A stretch of 64,000 nucleotides of DNA from the NCBI RefSeq assembly GCF_003711515.1, contig NW_021167082.1, positions 2,907,691-2,971,690 of the forward strand, given 5' to 3'. The DNA comes from Sodiomyces alkalinus F11. Taxonomy: Eukaryota > Ascomycota > Sordariomycetes > Glomerellales > Plectosphaerellaceae. A model generated the notes under the pieces. The model was given only the letters and a program-made list of their open reading frames with translations. It had not been told where the DNA came from and did not search any database. The stretch's first letter is position 1; every line of letters begins with the position of its first letter. This document shows, piece after piece, positions 48,680 to 61,560 of the stretch. Both the position numbers and the translations under genes were made by a program.

Positions 48680-50120
48680 GATATCTAACTATCACGAAAT
48701 AAACGATCCTACCTTCGATTTTAACGAGGCTACTAATTAGTTTAAGCGGTAGCTCCGCGATAGCGAGACCGCCTTTATAGAAGACGCCTATAACCCCGCT
48801 AACGAGGGATATAACAGGAATACGCCAGGAACTAACACGGCTCCCGTATCTACCACCGCACGGGCACCTATCCCTACGTCTGCTACTACTTCTATTCCTA
48901 TCCCTGGTATTACCTCTACCGCTGCCTTTACCCCTATCGCCGCCCCCGTTCCTCCTAAGACTAGGACTATAATAGGGCCCGCGTATAATCCTAGCCTGCC
49001 CCCGTATACGAACGTTAACCTAGCCACGCTAACGGAGGAATAACTAGACAAACGCGTTAAATAGATAGAGGCATAAAACCACTGTACGCGTAAGCTTACG
49101 TACCTTACTAAGCTAGAGGCGGATACTGCCGCCGCCACTACTGCCGCCGCTGCCGCTATTACTAATCCCACTATTAATCCTAGCCCGGCCGATATTACCA
49201 ACCATCGTATAGCTAAACCTCGACGTCGTATTATCATAACACTATCGGGATCCTAGTATACCTACGATATATCCACGACGTTATCTATACACCGATCCGC
49301 TATATAGGCTAAGTTTAATTTTCCCCTTCTAGAATAGGATAGTATATCCTAGGCTAAGTATCGCACGTTTATCTAGGAAACTAATTAGCGGTTCGACCTA
49401 GACTCTTAATTCTTTCCCACGGACACCGCGAAGAACTACTTCGTTATATCGTGCCTCCTCTACCACCTTAAGGAATACTAGCAGACTGAACTATGATATA
49501 AATACGACGGGGACTCTAATAGGGTTAGCTAGGTAGCCTTATAGGCCTGGCTATTCTATTAGGTTAATGATAATAATACCCGCCTATAAGAGGTGGCGGT
49601 ATAGATCTAGAGTGAGTCTATCTCCTCCTAGAGAGAGGGAGAGTCTTACGCTAAATTTATATAATAGTAGGAAGCCCTAGAATTAGAATTACCGGGTAAG
49701 CTCCTAGACTAGTAAAGAATTTAGATAGTACTAATAAGGGTCCTTTTATCTATTCGGGACTATATAGTGTTTATAGGGGTTCCTAAGGAGTACTAAGACC
49801 TGGCCCTGGCCTATCGTAGGGCAGAAGCCTTAACCGTTAACGGCGGCCTGGCCGTCGCTCGGTTAGATTTCTAGTCTACTACCCGTAACGAGCAACGTCG
49901 TTTCCGCTTATATATCCCTGCCCCTGCTTATACTCCTACACCTATCCCTATATCTGCCCCTATACCTGCACTAGCCTTTACTCCTAGCTACCCTATACGC
50001 CCTAGACCGTCGTCACACCTTAATTTTATTACCTGCTATAACTATAACTAAAAGGGGCACTATACTACTATATACCCTAACCCTTATACCTAGAAACGCT
50101 CGAGTAATAGTAACCCGCAT
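48680..50120 (+). pseudogene. Gypsy1 gag
   Basis: It begins near 48680 (ISNYHEINDPTFDFNEA), with an Ala/Pro/Thr-rich part (48830-48990), then a capsid-like region (49300-49900), and one zinc knuckle at about 50034-50075 (CYNYNQKGHYTT type, one Cys changed to Tyr). The long minus-strand Val/Ala-rich frame at 49237-48788 is a shadow of the Ala/Thr-rich part. Confidence 0.7.
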
Positions 50121-50249
50121 ACCTAACCAGTATCTATATCCCGTCCTACGGTCGGCCGTGTCACGGGTAAGGTGCCCTAGGGATAACACCCACCTCGAGT
50201 AACCCCCTTTACTACTACTATACCGGTAAAGGCACGTGTTTCCCTTCGC

Positions 50250-53200
50250 CGAGGTAGGGAATAGGTGTAGACGTCGGCTCTCCTTAACGGAGGCGCCGAC
50301 ATTAACGTTTTAGATTGGTCCCTCCTAGGACCTAATTAGGTTCCTAAGGGGTCCCCGGTCCCGGTGTCCTGGATTACGGAAGAATATATAAAGGCTACCA
50401 CTCTTAGGTCTACCTATAGAATTATCGTTATAACCGACTATTAGGATCGGAAGAGAGTATAGCGCGTCGAATTCTATATTATAGACCTTAATCCTTAGGG
50501 CGTAAAGATTATCTTAGAGAGGCCGTGGCTTATAGCCGTTAACCTTGACGTTAATTAGTAATATAGTATATAGACGTACCCCTTATCCTATACGGAGCTA
50601 GGCGTGGTTACGTCTCTAAAAGAACTATATAGGGTAGTTAGATAAGCTAAGTCTATCCTTACTCTAACCTATATAGGTTCTATACGGGGTCTACACGTCG
50701 GCCACGTTAGCCTTAACAGCCTAGAAAACCCTTTAGTAGCATATAGAGATAAATTCTTAGGAGTAGACGTAGACGGAAACCCTATAGCCCCCGTGCTGCC
50801 GAAATAGTATTAAGATTCCGCTAACGTCTTTAACGTCGAAAACGCCGGGAGGCTACTAACGTATTAGTAGTAGGACTACGTAATTAAGATCGAGGAGGTG
50901 AAGAAGCCGCCGTATAGTCCTATCTATCCCCTTACCGCGTAGGAATTACAAGTGCTGCGTTAGTATTTATAGGATACTATTACGACAGGATAGATTAGAC
51001 TATCTACTAGTCTGGCCAGCGCCCCTATTCTATTTATTCCTAAGAAGGGTGGTAAGCTGCGTCTTTATATTAACTATAAAGGGTTAAATAAGGTGACTAT
51101 TAAGGACTATACCCCCCTGCCTCTTATATATAAGATTTTAGACCGGCTATCGTTAGCGTAGTACTATACTAAGCTGGATCTTAAGGACGTATACTATCGG
51201 CTTCGTATACGAGCTAGTAATAAGTGGAAAACGGCATTCCGGACGGAATACGGCCACTACGAGTATCTTATAATGCTATTCGGCCTTATAAACGCCCCCG
51301 CGAGCTTTTAATGCTATATTAATTAGGCGTTAACGGGTTTTATAGACACTATCTATATAGTCTACCTCGATAATATCCTTATTTATAGTAAGGACTTAGT
51401 TACCCACCGCGTACCCGTCCGCGAGGTCCTTATAAGGCTTAGGCAGTAGTCCCTGTATACTAACCCCGATAAGTATAAGTTTAAGACCCGCGATGTTAAA
51501 TTCCTGGGGTTTATCTGCAGCCCGGACAGGGTACGGATAGATCCGGCTCGCGTTAAGGTAACCCGCGACTAGGAGCTCTCTAATAGTGTTAAGAAGATAT
51601 AGGTTTTCCTAGGTTTTCCTAGGTTTTATGGGGTTTATAGATATTTTATTCGGAACTACTCTAAGGTAGCCGCCCCTTTTATAGACCACTTAAAAGAAGG
51701 CTATACCAGAGGCTATACTAGAGGCCCTACTAGAAGCCACGCCGGGGTCCTTATACTTTCCTAGTAGGCCTAGTCGGCGTTCGAAGAAATAAAGCTACTA
51801 TTCTTGAAAGCGCCTGTTTTACGGTATTTTAACCCCGCCCTACCTATATATATCGAACCCGACGCGTCTACCTTTACTATTAGCGCCGTTATTAGTTAAC
51901 TCGAGGATAGCTTATAGCGCCCTATAGCGTTTATATCCCGTAAGCTATATAGCGCCGAGCTTAATTATAGTATACCCGATTCTAGGCTTATAGCTATTAT
52001 TAAGTCTTTTCGGACGTGACGCCACTATATAGCCTATAGTCAGAGCCTTATAGTAGTCCTAATAGACCACCTAAACTATCCCCATCTACTAGATAAGCCG
52101 AAGCTTAAGGCGTAGCACGTATAGTGGCTTAAAGAGCTCGCCCCGTTTGATTTTAAGATGCAGCACCGCCCGGGGATATTAAACCCCGCAGATAGGCTAT
52201 TAAGAAAGCCTTAGTACGCGCCCTATAAGCGTGCCCTGGTTACTAACCGGGCTAAGGCGGTAGAGTCTTTTTCGAAGCGTTTTATTATAGGCTATATCGG
52301 GGACTAGGGTAGTTCCCGTAATAGCCCCGGTTATAATTTTCCCGCTCCTCCTATCTTACCGAAGATAGTTAAGACGTAAGCGGATAACCTTTCTTCTTTT
52401 ATAGAGTCTATTTCGAAGCGTTCTGCCTTAGGCCTATATAGGACTTAGTATAGTACCCGTGCTATTCCCGCCCCTCCTATGTTACCGGAAAAGGTAGTTA
52501 AGACATAAGCGGATAATCTTTCTTTAGAGCCCTTATCGAGGCGTCTTATTTTAGGCCTTATCGGGAACTAGCGTGGTTCCCGTACTATCCCTAAGTCTAA
52601 CCCTAATGTTCCCGCTCTTAATTCCCTTACCTTACTAGAAGAGGTGGTAGAGGGTAAGCGGATAACCCTTTTTATACTAGATAGCGTGAAGCCTACGGTG
52701 ACGATACTATATACGGAGACTAGTCTAGGAGTAGTGGTATCCTTCGTTTTAAGAATCGTGTTTTTATACTAAATTACTCTAGCCTCCGTTGAAAGGTCCT
52801 ATAGTATTTCTATAACGGACCTAGCGTGGGGCACTATAGGGTTATAAGGACTATTAAGCGGATTTCGGACTTCTACTTCTAGGATTATTTACTTAAGGAT
52901 ATACGTTAATTTATACTTACCTATAGCGTATATTAACGTACTAAGCCGCGGCACTATAAGCTATATAGCGAGCTGGCGAGTCTTCTAGTACCTTAGCACC
53001 CCTTTATAGACATATCTATTAACTTTATTATAGGCCTACCGCCGGTTTATAGCGCGATTATAGATAGAAAGTAGGATACTATCCTTATAGTGGTATACCG
53101 CCTGACAAAGTACTAGATTTATATCCCCTCGAGTAGTGGCCTAATAGCAGAAGGACTTACTAAATCTCTATAGCACTCGGTTTTCCGCATCTTTAGCCTA

Positions 53201-54130
53201 CCTAACGGTATTATATTAGACCGAGGCTCGTTATTTATAAGCCGTTTTTAGGTAACCTTATATCGATATTTAGGTATAGTTAGGCGCCTATCTATAGCGT
53301 GGCACCCGTAAACTAACGGATAGACGGAGCGGTAGAACTAGAACCTCGAGCACTGTCTTCGCGTCTTCGACTCGTAAGAATAGGATAACTGGGTTAACCG
53401 GCTACCGTTGGCAGAATTCACCTATAATATAGCGTGGTATTCTACGATACGCTATACCCTATCCAATACGCTAATAGGCTATAACCTAAGGGGACTCGAT
53501 AAAGTATAGCTCCCGAGGGCAGGCGAGGTCCGCGCCGCTAAAGCAGAGCGCTATACGGAGTACCTTATAGCCTAGCGCCGATTTATCTCGGACCTTATTA
53601 GGAGGGCGTAGGCCTCCTACGAACGGTAATATAATAACGGCCGTGCCTAGCGGAGGTTTAAGGTAGACGAGTACGTCTTACTATCCACGAAGAATATCCG
53701 ATAGAAAAGGCCCTCTAAAAAGATTAGCGATAAGTTTATCGGGCCGTATAAGGTGACTAAGATCGTCGGCACGTATAGCCTGGCTTACTAGTTAGTATTA
53801 CTAAAAGGGATAAGGATCTATAATATTTTCCCCGTATCCCTGCTAGAACTATAGAGGTCCCGCGATAGGTTATAACCGGAACCACCCGTGGTCGATATCG
53901 AACCGGACTCGGATAAGTATAAGGTAAAAGCTATCCTCGACTATCGCTAGTAGGGTAAATAGCGCTAGTACCTAATTAAATAGGCCGGCTATAGCGCTGA
54001 AGACAATACCTAGGAGCCGAAGCGGAATATCCTTGATAAACTCGTTAATACCTAATTTAAGGCGAGACTATTAGGGAACTAGACGGGTTTATATGCTATC
54101 CCTATAGAAGACCTTATAGATACGATATAA
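50250..54130 (+). pseudogene. Gypsy1 pol: protease, RT, RNase H, integrase, chromodomain
   Basis: The protease tail (FYIIDLNP, ILERPWL) is near 50470-50540. [22 protein letters not shown] near 51035, [14 protein letters not shown] near 51225, and the catalytic box VYLDNILIYS near 51360 (YLDD with one Asp now Asn). RNase H: EPDASTFTISAVIS near 51860. Integrase: ISINFIIGLP near 53010 (first Asp now Asn), ILDRGSLFIS near 53215, NGQTERQNQNLEH near 53315. Chromodomain at about 53918-54060 (YKVKAILDYR .. YLIKWAGYSAEDNTWEP after replacing stops), which directs integration to marked chromatin in related elements. Confidence 0.85.
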
Positions 54131-54686
54131 GGACGTTACTCTATCCTTCCTCCTCCTTATAAATAATAAGACTTACTAGGAACCGAATAGGTTTATATAC
54201 TATCCCCGTAGGGGACCTAATAAAGATAAGGGCCTACGTATCGACTATATTAACTAAAACCCTTAATAGGCCGTGGAGATAGGTTCTTAGGCAGGAACAC
54301 CCCCTGAACCTAGACAGGAATTATAGGGGTATTATCGCCTAGTTCACTATTTTCTTCTTCTTTTTTACGCGTTCTACTCTCGACCTTTACCCTTCCTTTT
54401 AAGCGTTCTGTTCCTGACCTTTATTCCTTTTTCCGGACACGACGCGCTAATCCCCGTTCCTCTTCCTTTAGTATAATAGCTTATCGCCCTTAAACTCTAT
54501 TTTCCTCCACTATTCCCTTAATTAATCGTTATATCAAAGACACGATTATATTATAATAGAAGTATAGTTAGAATCGTTAGGGTTACGATAGAAATACCCT
54601 AAAGCTGGTTAAAAAAATGGAAAACCCCAACCCGAAGGCTAGTAAAAAACCTGAAAAAAATAACCGTTCCTCTATATATACTATTA

Positions 54687-56003
54687 TCACGCCCCCGAAA
54701 GGACGTCCTTAAACCCTACTAACTTATCGTCTAAAGGGGTGGGCTCCCCCCTAGCCACCTTACTACCATTCTTTTTTATATATCCCTAGCTCTGCCCCAT
54801 AGTAGTAGCCGCCGTTCCCCCCTCTTACCTATTACCCGCGGATAGTATCGAAGGCCGAAAAGACAGAGGTATCTTCGCCTTCTGCTTCTTCTTCTTCTTC
54901 CCTGATAAAGGAGTTAAGGGCGTTAAAGCCTTCTTCCCCTTCTTCACTAATAAGGACGGCACTATATCGTTATTATCGGGCACTTCGTAAAGGTCCGACG
55001 GACCCTATAGACCTTACGGTATCGTGACCCCTAATAGCGAGCCTTAAGGTTACGTAGAGCCACTACTATCACTAAATATATTATCACCTATAAAGCTAAC
55101 CCCCGCGGGGGCTAAGGCAGACCCTAAGGGTGTAGGCAGGTCTTCCTAGGCCTAAGCCTAGGCTAGGTTAAGGGTAGCTATCTACTCGAAGGTAGTAGCC
55201 GTATATTCCTAGGCCGTGAGGTCGCGCTAATATAATACTAGGCGCTACTACTCGATATCGAGCCGCTACTACTTAACGGTAAAACGCTACTACTATAACC
55301 TGATAAATTACTTAAAGAGCGACTCTATACTATTAAGCCTCTCGTGGATATCTTCCGCTATTTTCTAGCGGGCGTCGGTAATTTCCTTAGCTTAACGCCG
55401 AGTAGCTATAGCTTCCTCGGTAGACGACCGGTTAAATTCTAGCGTCACTTAACTCAGAGCCTCTCTAAGGATAACCTAGTATTAAACTACTATAGCCTAG
55501 TACTATAAAGGATTAGTAAGGGTACTATATAGGGTTAACGAAAGGATATAAAGGGAAATAAATATATATAGGGATAATAACCAAGATATATAACTTACTA
55601 CGCGGTATTTAGAGCTATTATGCTTAGAGTAATAATAGTATTTATTCGTCCACCGACTATTATCGGTATAGCGGCACGTCACGGCTTTAATAGTATACGT
55701 TTTCTCCTTAAAGTTAATCGCCACTAACTTACCTATATAATGTATATAGGGGGCCATTAGATCCCCGCCTATACCGATATCCACTACCTTTTGACGTGGA
55801 GTAACCGATAGCGTAGTAGTCGATGATAACGTAGCCGTAGTAGGAGTAGGAGGCTCTAGCGTAGCTAGCTACGGGGCTAACTGCCTAGCGGACTACGAGG
55901 TCGATACCGTAACCGTGGTCTTAAGCCTTTTAAAGGCCCGTGTTATACTCGTAGGAGTGGCTACGCGCTTATTATTATCGTTATTATCTCTCTAGGAAGG
56001 CAT
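54687..56003 (-). pseudogene. Antisense reading frame in the 3' region of Gypsy1, unrecognised product
   Basis: On the minus strand a frame runs from ATG (56003-56001) to TGA (54689-54687), 438 codons. About thirty internal stops are all TAG or TAA, sitting where Gln or Trp make sense. An uninterrupted 93-residue piece (55784-55503) lies in frame. About residues 200-275 read as a Gln-rich charged helix (DIHERLNSIESLFK, RFTVK, RLDIE between stops), coiled-coil-like. About residues 353-382 are Lys-rich (KKGKKALTPLTPLSGKKKKK), like a nuclear signal. No domain is recognised. It may be an extra antisense ORF of the element or a captured gene. The plus strand here gives no sensible protein. Confidence 0.55.
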
Positions 56004-56706
56004 AGTGACTATACTAGATATAGTTAGCTAGTATTATAGACTCCAAATGTGTAGGAGCACTTATAGAATAGAAGTTAGTTATTTAATTAATTAAGACTAT
56101 AAGGCGTTAGTATATAATATCGTGGATTAGGTAAGGACTTACCGGCGTAGTATAATCGAAAATTAAGTATAGAGGAGGAAAAGAAGAATAGGAAGAGGGA
56201 ATACCGGTAGGCTACGAGATATCCCTAAAAACAGCCATATAGTACCTATTTTTAGTATAAAGAAGGAAATTACGAAATCCACGGAAAGAGTAATAATAGG
56301 CCCTATATAACACTAGCTTTAGGAGTCTTTATAGACGGATTAACAGGGATAAACCCGGAGGATAACGGGATAGATTAGGAGACCCGGGAAGGAACTAGCC
56401 TAAAACCTATTAGGATCTCGGTTAGGATATTAGGTTATTAGTCTCGGGCTAAGAGTAGAGTGGCCTTTATTAATAGCTCAGTTAATAGATTAAAGGGAGA
56501 GAGTGTATACCCGGGTTAAAGCCACGGCTAAGAAGGCTCCGTGTAGGAACTGGGCGGGGACCTATTAGGGTCCTATCGTGGAAGACTCTGGTTCGGGGTA
56601 TTAGGGGGATTTAGGGGACGGACTCGGAGACTAGGTTTCGGAGGAGCCGAGAGGCCGGCACGGATTAGGCGCTCCTAAGGATAGGAGTATCCGGGGGAGG
56701 TCGCTA

Positions 56707-57061
56707 TATCAGGTGCCTATAGCAGTAGTTATAATAGGTCCCTAATATAAACCTATAGGGGTCCAGGTATGCCCGTCTAAAACCCCGTAAGGCATAAATA
56801 AAGTAAGTTATTATATAGTAAACAGAATAGTCCCTCGAAGCAAATAAAGCAGCCCTTAAGGAAGTAAATAAAGTAGTCCTCGAGGAGTAGCGGAACGTAC
56901 TCTTAAGGAGCGAAGGAGCCTCCCCTTTAAAGAGAGAGGCCAGCGATTAATCTGACTCTTTAGCTATACCCACGTTCTAACCCTATTAGGATCCTATCGT
57001 GGTTATATCTGGTTCCTTGCTTAATCCTACGTTTTCACTCTTTGCGACTACCCATTTAATA
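56707..57061 (+). repeat. Gypsy1 3' LTR (355 bp)
   Basis: Partner of 48272-48626 with the same ends. Differences are RIP-type transitions, concentrated in the first 100 bp. Confidence 0.9.
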
Positions 57062-58030
57062 AACGCCTAGTTAAAGAGGTTTAAGCCGCTAAAGGTGGTT
57101 AGTCTAATCTAATTAAGAAGCTTATTAAAAAGTACTCTTATCTAGATCCTGACTACTAACTTAACTTCTCTTATAAGGTTTATTAGCTTCGGGTAAAATC
57201 TAAGACGTATAAGATTAATAGCGTGTATTAGGTTAAGGACTTACTATAGTAAATCACTATCTAGAAGGCTAAGACCGAGCGGGTTTAAGGCACTTTTATT
57301 AAGGACTCTAAGCTTTACGGTATCGTCCTTACTATTCTATATAGGGATATCTATATATTTATCGCTAATACGCTTAAGATTCGAGGTATTAATCTAAGGA
57401 AGAAAGTTAAGAGCTATAGACTACTTTCGGAGCTACTACGCGAGTAGTCTACGGATATCTAGAAAGCGGAGGGTAAGCCTATAGATAAGGACGCTATACT
57501 AGGTATAGCTAAGTCTAATTAGCTTAATAGTACCGCTTTCCACCCCACGATCTTAAGGCGTCCTACTATAGCCTAGGAGTTTATAGCCTCTTAATCGGAT
57601 ATAGACAAACTCGCCGACCTTCTTAAGAAGTATATTATTTCCCTTATTTATAATAGAGCTAAAGGCGTTAGGAGTATTACTACCTAAGTACTCGCCCTAT
57701 CTAAGAGGATACGCACGGAAAAGGTCTAAGCCCTCCTCGCTATAAAGTCTAACATAAAAAACGCCTCTTATACTGTCCTTAAGCACGCCCCTTAGCCTAT
57801 AACTACTACTTTAGTTTACTTTACCGCCCCTAATTAGGCTAATAGTGCCGTTTACTAGCCTAATAACGCCTAGTATACTAACGAGATCTACTATAAAGGA
57901 CCACGCTCTAAATATAATAACCGAAAAAGGAGTATTATTAAGCCGAAAGTGACCCTAAGGTGCCGTATTATCGATAAAATTAATTCTGATATTGGATTCG
58001 GACTCTACGCCCTTAAAAGCACCGGAGACC
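57062..58030 (+). mobile_element. Gypsy2 (tentative), right part: gag continuation
   Basis: After the repeated AACGC the frame broken at 48271 continues (RLVKEV, SYLDPDY, YIFIANTLKIRGINLRKKVK, SDIDKLADLLKKYI). Near 57890 KGPRSKYNNRKRS may be the remains of a zinc knuckle. The segment ends near 58030, where a different repeat begins. No pol was found, so the assignment to Gypsy rests on the LTR-like start only. Confidence 0.5.
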
Positions 58031-58559
58031 GATATCGCAGCGAGGCCGTAGAGGGCGCGGTAAGTTATATACTATAGGGCGGCCCGTAGGGCTAACCGAA
58101 CGCGATACTAGCATACCACTATAGAGCGCCTAGAATATAACGACTAAAACTAACCCGGGGCGCGTAGCCCCGGGAGAGCCCTAAAGATCCTAGGTACTAA
58201 GCGGGCGTACCGAAGGCGTACTATATAAACTACGAACCTAATTTTCCTGACTACTAGCTAAGAGGGTAAACGCCGATAAAGCGCTAAAGCTAATATAGAA
58301 AATCCTTTAAACGTAACACTATAAGACTATTATAGGAAAGCCGCTACGCTAATAACCTGGTAACGATATACCCCCCCTTACGACTAAAGGGCTTACTAAT
58401 ACGATTTAATAAGCGATTAAGGGTATACTAACGGAATTACTCGGGGCAGTAGGACCTAAGACCTACGCTTAGGTAGTAGGGAGTATACCCGCGTAGCGCT
58501 AACGTATTAAAATAGCACCGGTAAAGGTTATACCCACCCGATACGTCTAGGAATTAACG

Positions 58560-59410
58560 GTCCGATATAGAAACGCCGAGACCGACATTAAAAGCCGAAC
58601 CCTATAAGAGATTACTAAGGCGGTTAATGAAATCGCCCGCCACGTAAATATAATAGCCGCGCGATAACTCCGGAGTAGCGATATATTTATTATATTTAAG
58701 TATAGGAATAAGTAATGGATAGCGAATACGAATAACTAGGTTAAAGGCGTATTTAGTATAGGAGCTACGATATAAGAGAAAATATATTAAGTCATAGTAA
58801 AAGGAATACCGATAGCGTAGCTACTAGCTAGCGACCCCGATATAACGCTATAAGAAGTCCGACTATAGAATAATATAGCGATTACCCAGATTAAAGCTAG
58901 GAAACCTAGGAATAATATAGCGTAGACGGCGCTACTACTTATCGAGGTCGCCCGCCCCGAGGATATAGAGCGACTAGTAAAGGAGGGTGTGTTCTATAAT
59001 TACGGATACTATAACAGCGAACCCTATAACCCCGAGATCTCCCTATAACGGTGCTTTAAGTGCCTCGACTTCGGATATAAAGTAGGCTAGTATTAGGCGA
59101 TAAAAGCACTATACGGGTATTATAACGGCGTAGAGTCGGCGTATTAAGGGGGCTTCGCGGCGTGCGAAGCTAAGACGGACCCGAAAAAGCGGCGCTACGC
59201 CGCCTATAAGGGGCCGTATATAGCGTTTAACGATAAGTGCCCGAATAAAGTAAAGGAGAGGGCGCGGACTAAGGAGGTATATATTAATAGGGTAAGGGGA
59301 CTCGACCTTAGCTAACTCGAGAAATATAGGGCGGAAAAGGAGCGTAGCGTCTTCGCGGCGTTATAAAAAATAAGAATAGTCTCCGAACTGCCTAAGAAAA
59401 AGAGAAAATA
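58560..59410 (+). pseudogene. LINE-3 ORF1 with three zinc knuckles
   Basis: The plus-strand frame shows IEVARPEDIERLVKEG near 58945, then RCFKCLDFGYKVG (59050), LYGYYNGVESAY (about 59107) and RYAAYKGPYIAFNDKCPNK (about 59192). These are three CCHC-like groups in which several Cys and His are now Tyr. A basic tail (KKKRK, about 59390-59405) ends it. Such ORF1 proteins bind the element RNA. Confidence 0.68.
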
Positions 59411-59419
59411 AAAAGGGCG

Positions 59420-61560
59420 CCCCTTAGGGTCACGGAATATCCTCCTTAGATTATATACCGCCCTCTCCGCGCCCACTTAGGAAAATAACCCGATTATAAG
59501 GTTCCTCGCCTCTAATACTACCTTCTAGCCCTTACTAAGCCTTAACCCCTACCCTAAGGCTATACCTAAAGCGTAACTATAAAGCGAAGCGAGTATAGCG
59601 TAGCCGCCTAAAATAAATAATTAGAATCGTTAAGTAGAATATAAGGGGATAGCGGGATAGAGTATAATAGGCGCTTTATAACCGTAGCGGGTATAACGTA
59701 ATAGCGGTAATAAAGCCCGGGTTAGATAAGAGGAAGAACCCGTTTTACCTGAGGGGATATAATTATAGAATAGTATAAGGGAGCGGGCGCGCTCTACTCT
59801 ATATATATAAGCGGTATAAGACCGCTATGTTTATATAGTGCGCGGGCGAGGATTAGGCCTAGGCTATAATTAGAGTCGGGATATAATAGTAGAAGACGAG
59901 TATATAGGTAGTATACTTACTATACTATGAGGGAGGAAAGTAGGAGACCCTAATATATAATCTTATAGCGGAACTAGAGCGGTAACGCACTATCCTAGTA
60001 GGAGACTTTAACCTAAAGAACCCCCTTTAGGACGGATATAAGAGATATCAAAGATAATCGGAGGAATTTATTACGCTCGTGTACTAATAATAACTCGATC
60101 TTATAACCCCGAAAGGATATATTACTAAGACCTTAGCCGATACTAATCGATAATATAGCACGCTTAACCTTATTTAGGTTTCGGTAGACCTAACCTATAT
60201 ATACTAAGGGGATAATCTAAACCTAATAGGCTTAGACTATATAGCCTAGGTTATTAATATTAACACGGCGTAGCCGTGTTAGCGTATCGCTAGTAAAGGA
60301 TAGAGGTAAAGGAAGTTAGACCACGAAGCGGCCCGGAGAGAGGCTTAGAGGCTAGACTATAGAGAAATACCTCTTACCCCGGAAGTAATCGACTAGGCTA
60401 TAAGCTAGATACTATAGGACCTTATTAATATCGCGGACACTACGGCGCCACGCCGCGAGCTAGCCGCCTTCCGCGATAAACCGCTATAGTAAACGTAGGA
60501 AATAATAAATGCGAATAAGGAGGTAATAAGGCTAACACGGCGTTACCACGGGCGGAGGTTATACGGTAAGTAGGATAAACTTATGGAGGCAGAAAAATAT
60601 CTCGATATACTAATTAGGGCAGAGAAATAGAAAAGCTAGCGCGGCGCCGTTAATACGATAGCAGCGGACTAGAAAAGCCTCTAGGTATTATAACGCTAGG
60701 CCCGGATAGTAAGCCACCTACCCCTAAACCTCCTATCTATCCCGCCTCTATAGCGTAGCGCGGGCGGACCGGTTATAATAATATATAACGGAAAAGCGAT
60801 AATCCTCGTAGCGAAGTTTTTCCCCCTACTATACCCTATAAAAAGCGGGCGTATCGGCGGCGCGCCGAGAACGGAGGTAATACTACTTACGCGAGAGGTT
60901 ATAGAAAAGGAGGTCTAATAGGTTATATAATAAATAGTAAAGTAAAAGGCACCCGGGGAGGATAGCTTACTAAACGGATTCCTACTCGCCTATAGCTAAC
61001 CACTCTATAAGCGATTAGTATAATTTTTCTCCGCGAGCCTTAAGGCCGTATATTTCCCGTAACGATACCGTACCGTAGAAGTAATAGTGCTTAAGAAACC
61101 GGGTAAACTAAAGGAAGCTTATATAATAGCCTCGGGGTAACGACGGATATTACTCCTAAGCGTGACGGGGAAGGTCCTCGAGAAGATAATAGCGGGGAGA
61201 AGCGCGACCGTAGCGGAGGAGTACCGACTCCTCCTTACCGGATAGATAGGTAATCGAAGATACCGCGATATAATAGTAGCGGTTAGGGCTATTAGAAAGG
61301 GAGTATACGCTATGTAGGAGCGCGGCGGGGCCGTAGCGTAATTAAAGCTCGATATCCAGGGCGCCTGCGATATAGTACTTTACTAAAAACTCCTTAAAGT
61401 CCTCGCCTAGTATGGCTTCCCGGACTAGGTCACGAAATAGACCCAGTTATACCTTATAGCGCGCACGGTGCGCCTGCGCTTTATACGACGGAGAAAGGGA
61501 AAACCCATAAAGGGCATCGGGGCGGCGATAAGGGCGGTAGCGGCGTCGTTTTAGGGAGGG
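59420..61560 (+). pseudogene. LINE-3 ORF2: endonuclease and reverse transcriptase
   Basis: Endonuclease: ILVGDFNLKNPL at 59992-60030, with the GDFN box at 60001-60012 and the following NPLW-like motif. Reverse transcriptase: VIVLKKPGKLKEAYI near 61081, GKVLEKIIA near 61165, LKLDIQGACD near 61345 and KLLKVLA near 61388. The frame becomes unreadable after about 61540, before the YADD box, so the C-terminal part is lost or shifted. 61560-62000 is G-rich with GGGGGCGTAG-like runs. Confidence 0.75.

Larger units (their letters stand above)
48272..57061 (+). mobile_element. Gypsy1, complete chromodomain Ty3/Gypsy element (chromovirus) inserted in Gypsy2
   Basis: Two 355-bp LTRs (48272-48626 and 56707-57061; TATCAGG..TTAATA, from TGTCAGG..TAACA) and an exact target-site duplication AACGC (48267-48271, 57062-57066). 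The order gag, protease, RT, RNase H, integrase, chromodomain is that of chromoviruses. Between the integrase frame and the 3' LTR lie about 2.5 kb, most of it taken up by an antisense frame. A polypurine tract (GGGGGAGG, about 56692-56699) precedes the 3' LTR. Confidence 0.93.

Noticed and set aside
48788..49237. 149-residue minus-strand Val/Ala-rich open frame
   Set aside because: It is the shadow of the Ala/Pro/Thr-rich part of Gypsy1 gag on the plus strand; composition is that of a reversed simple-codon region.
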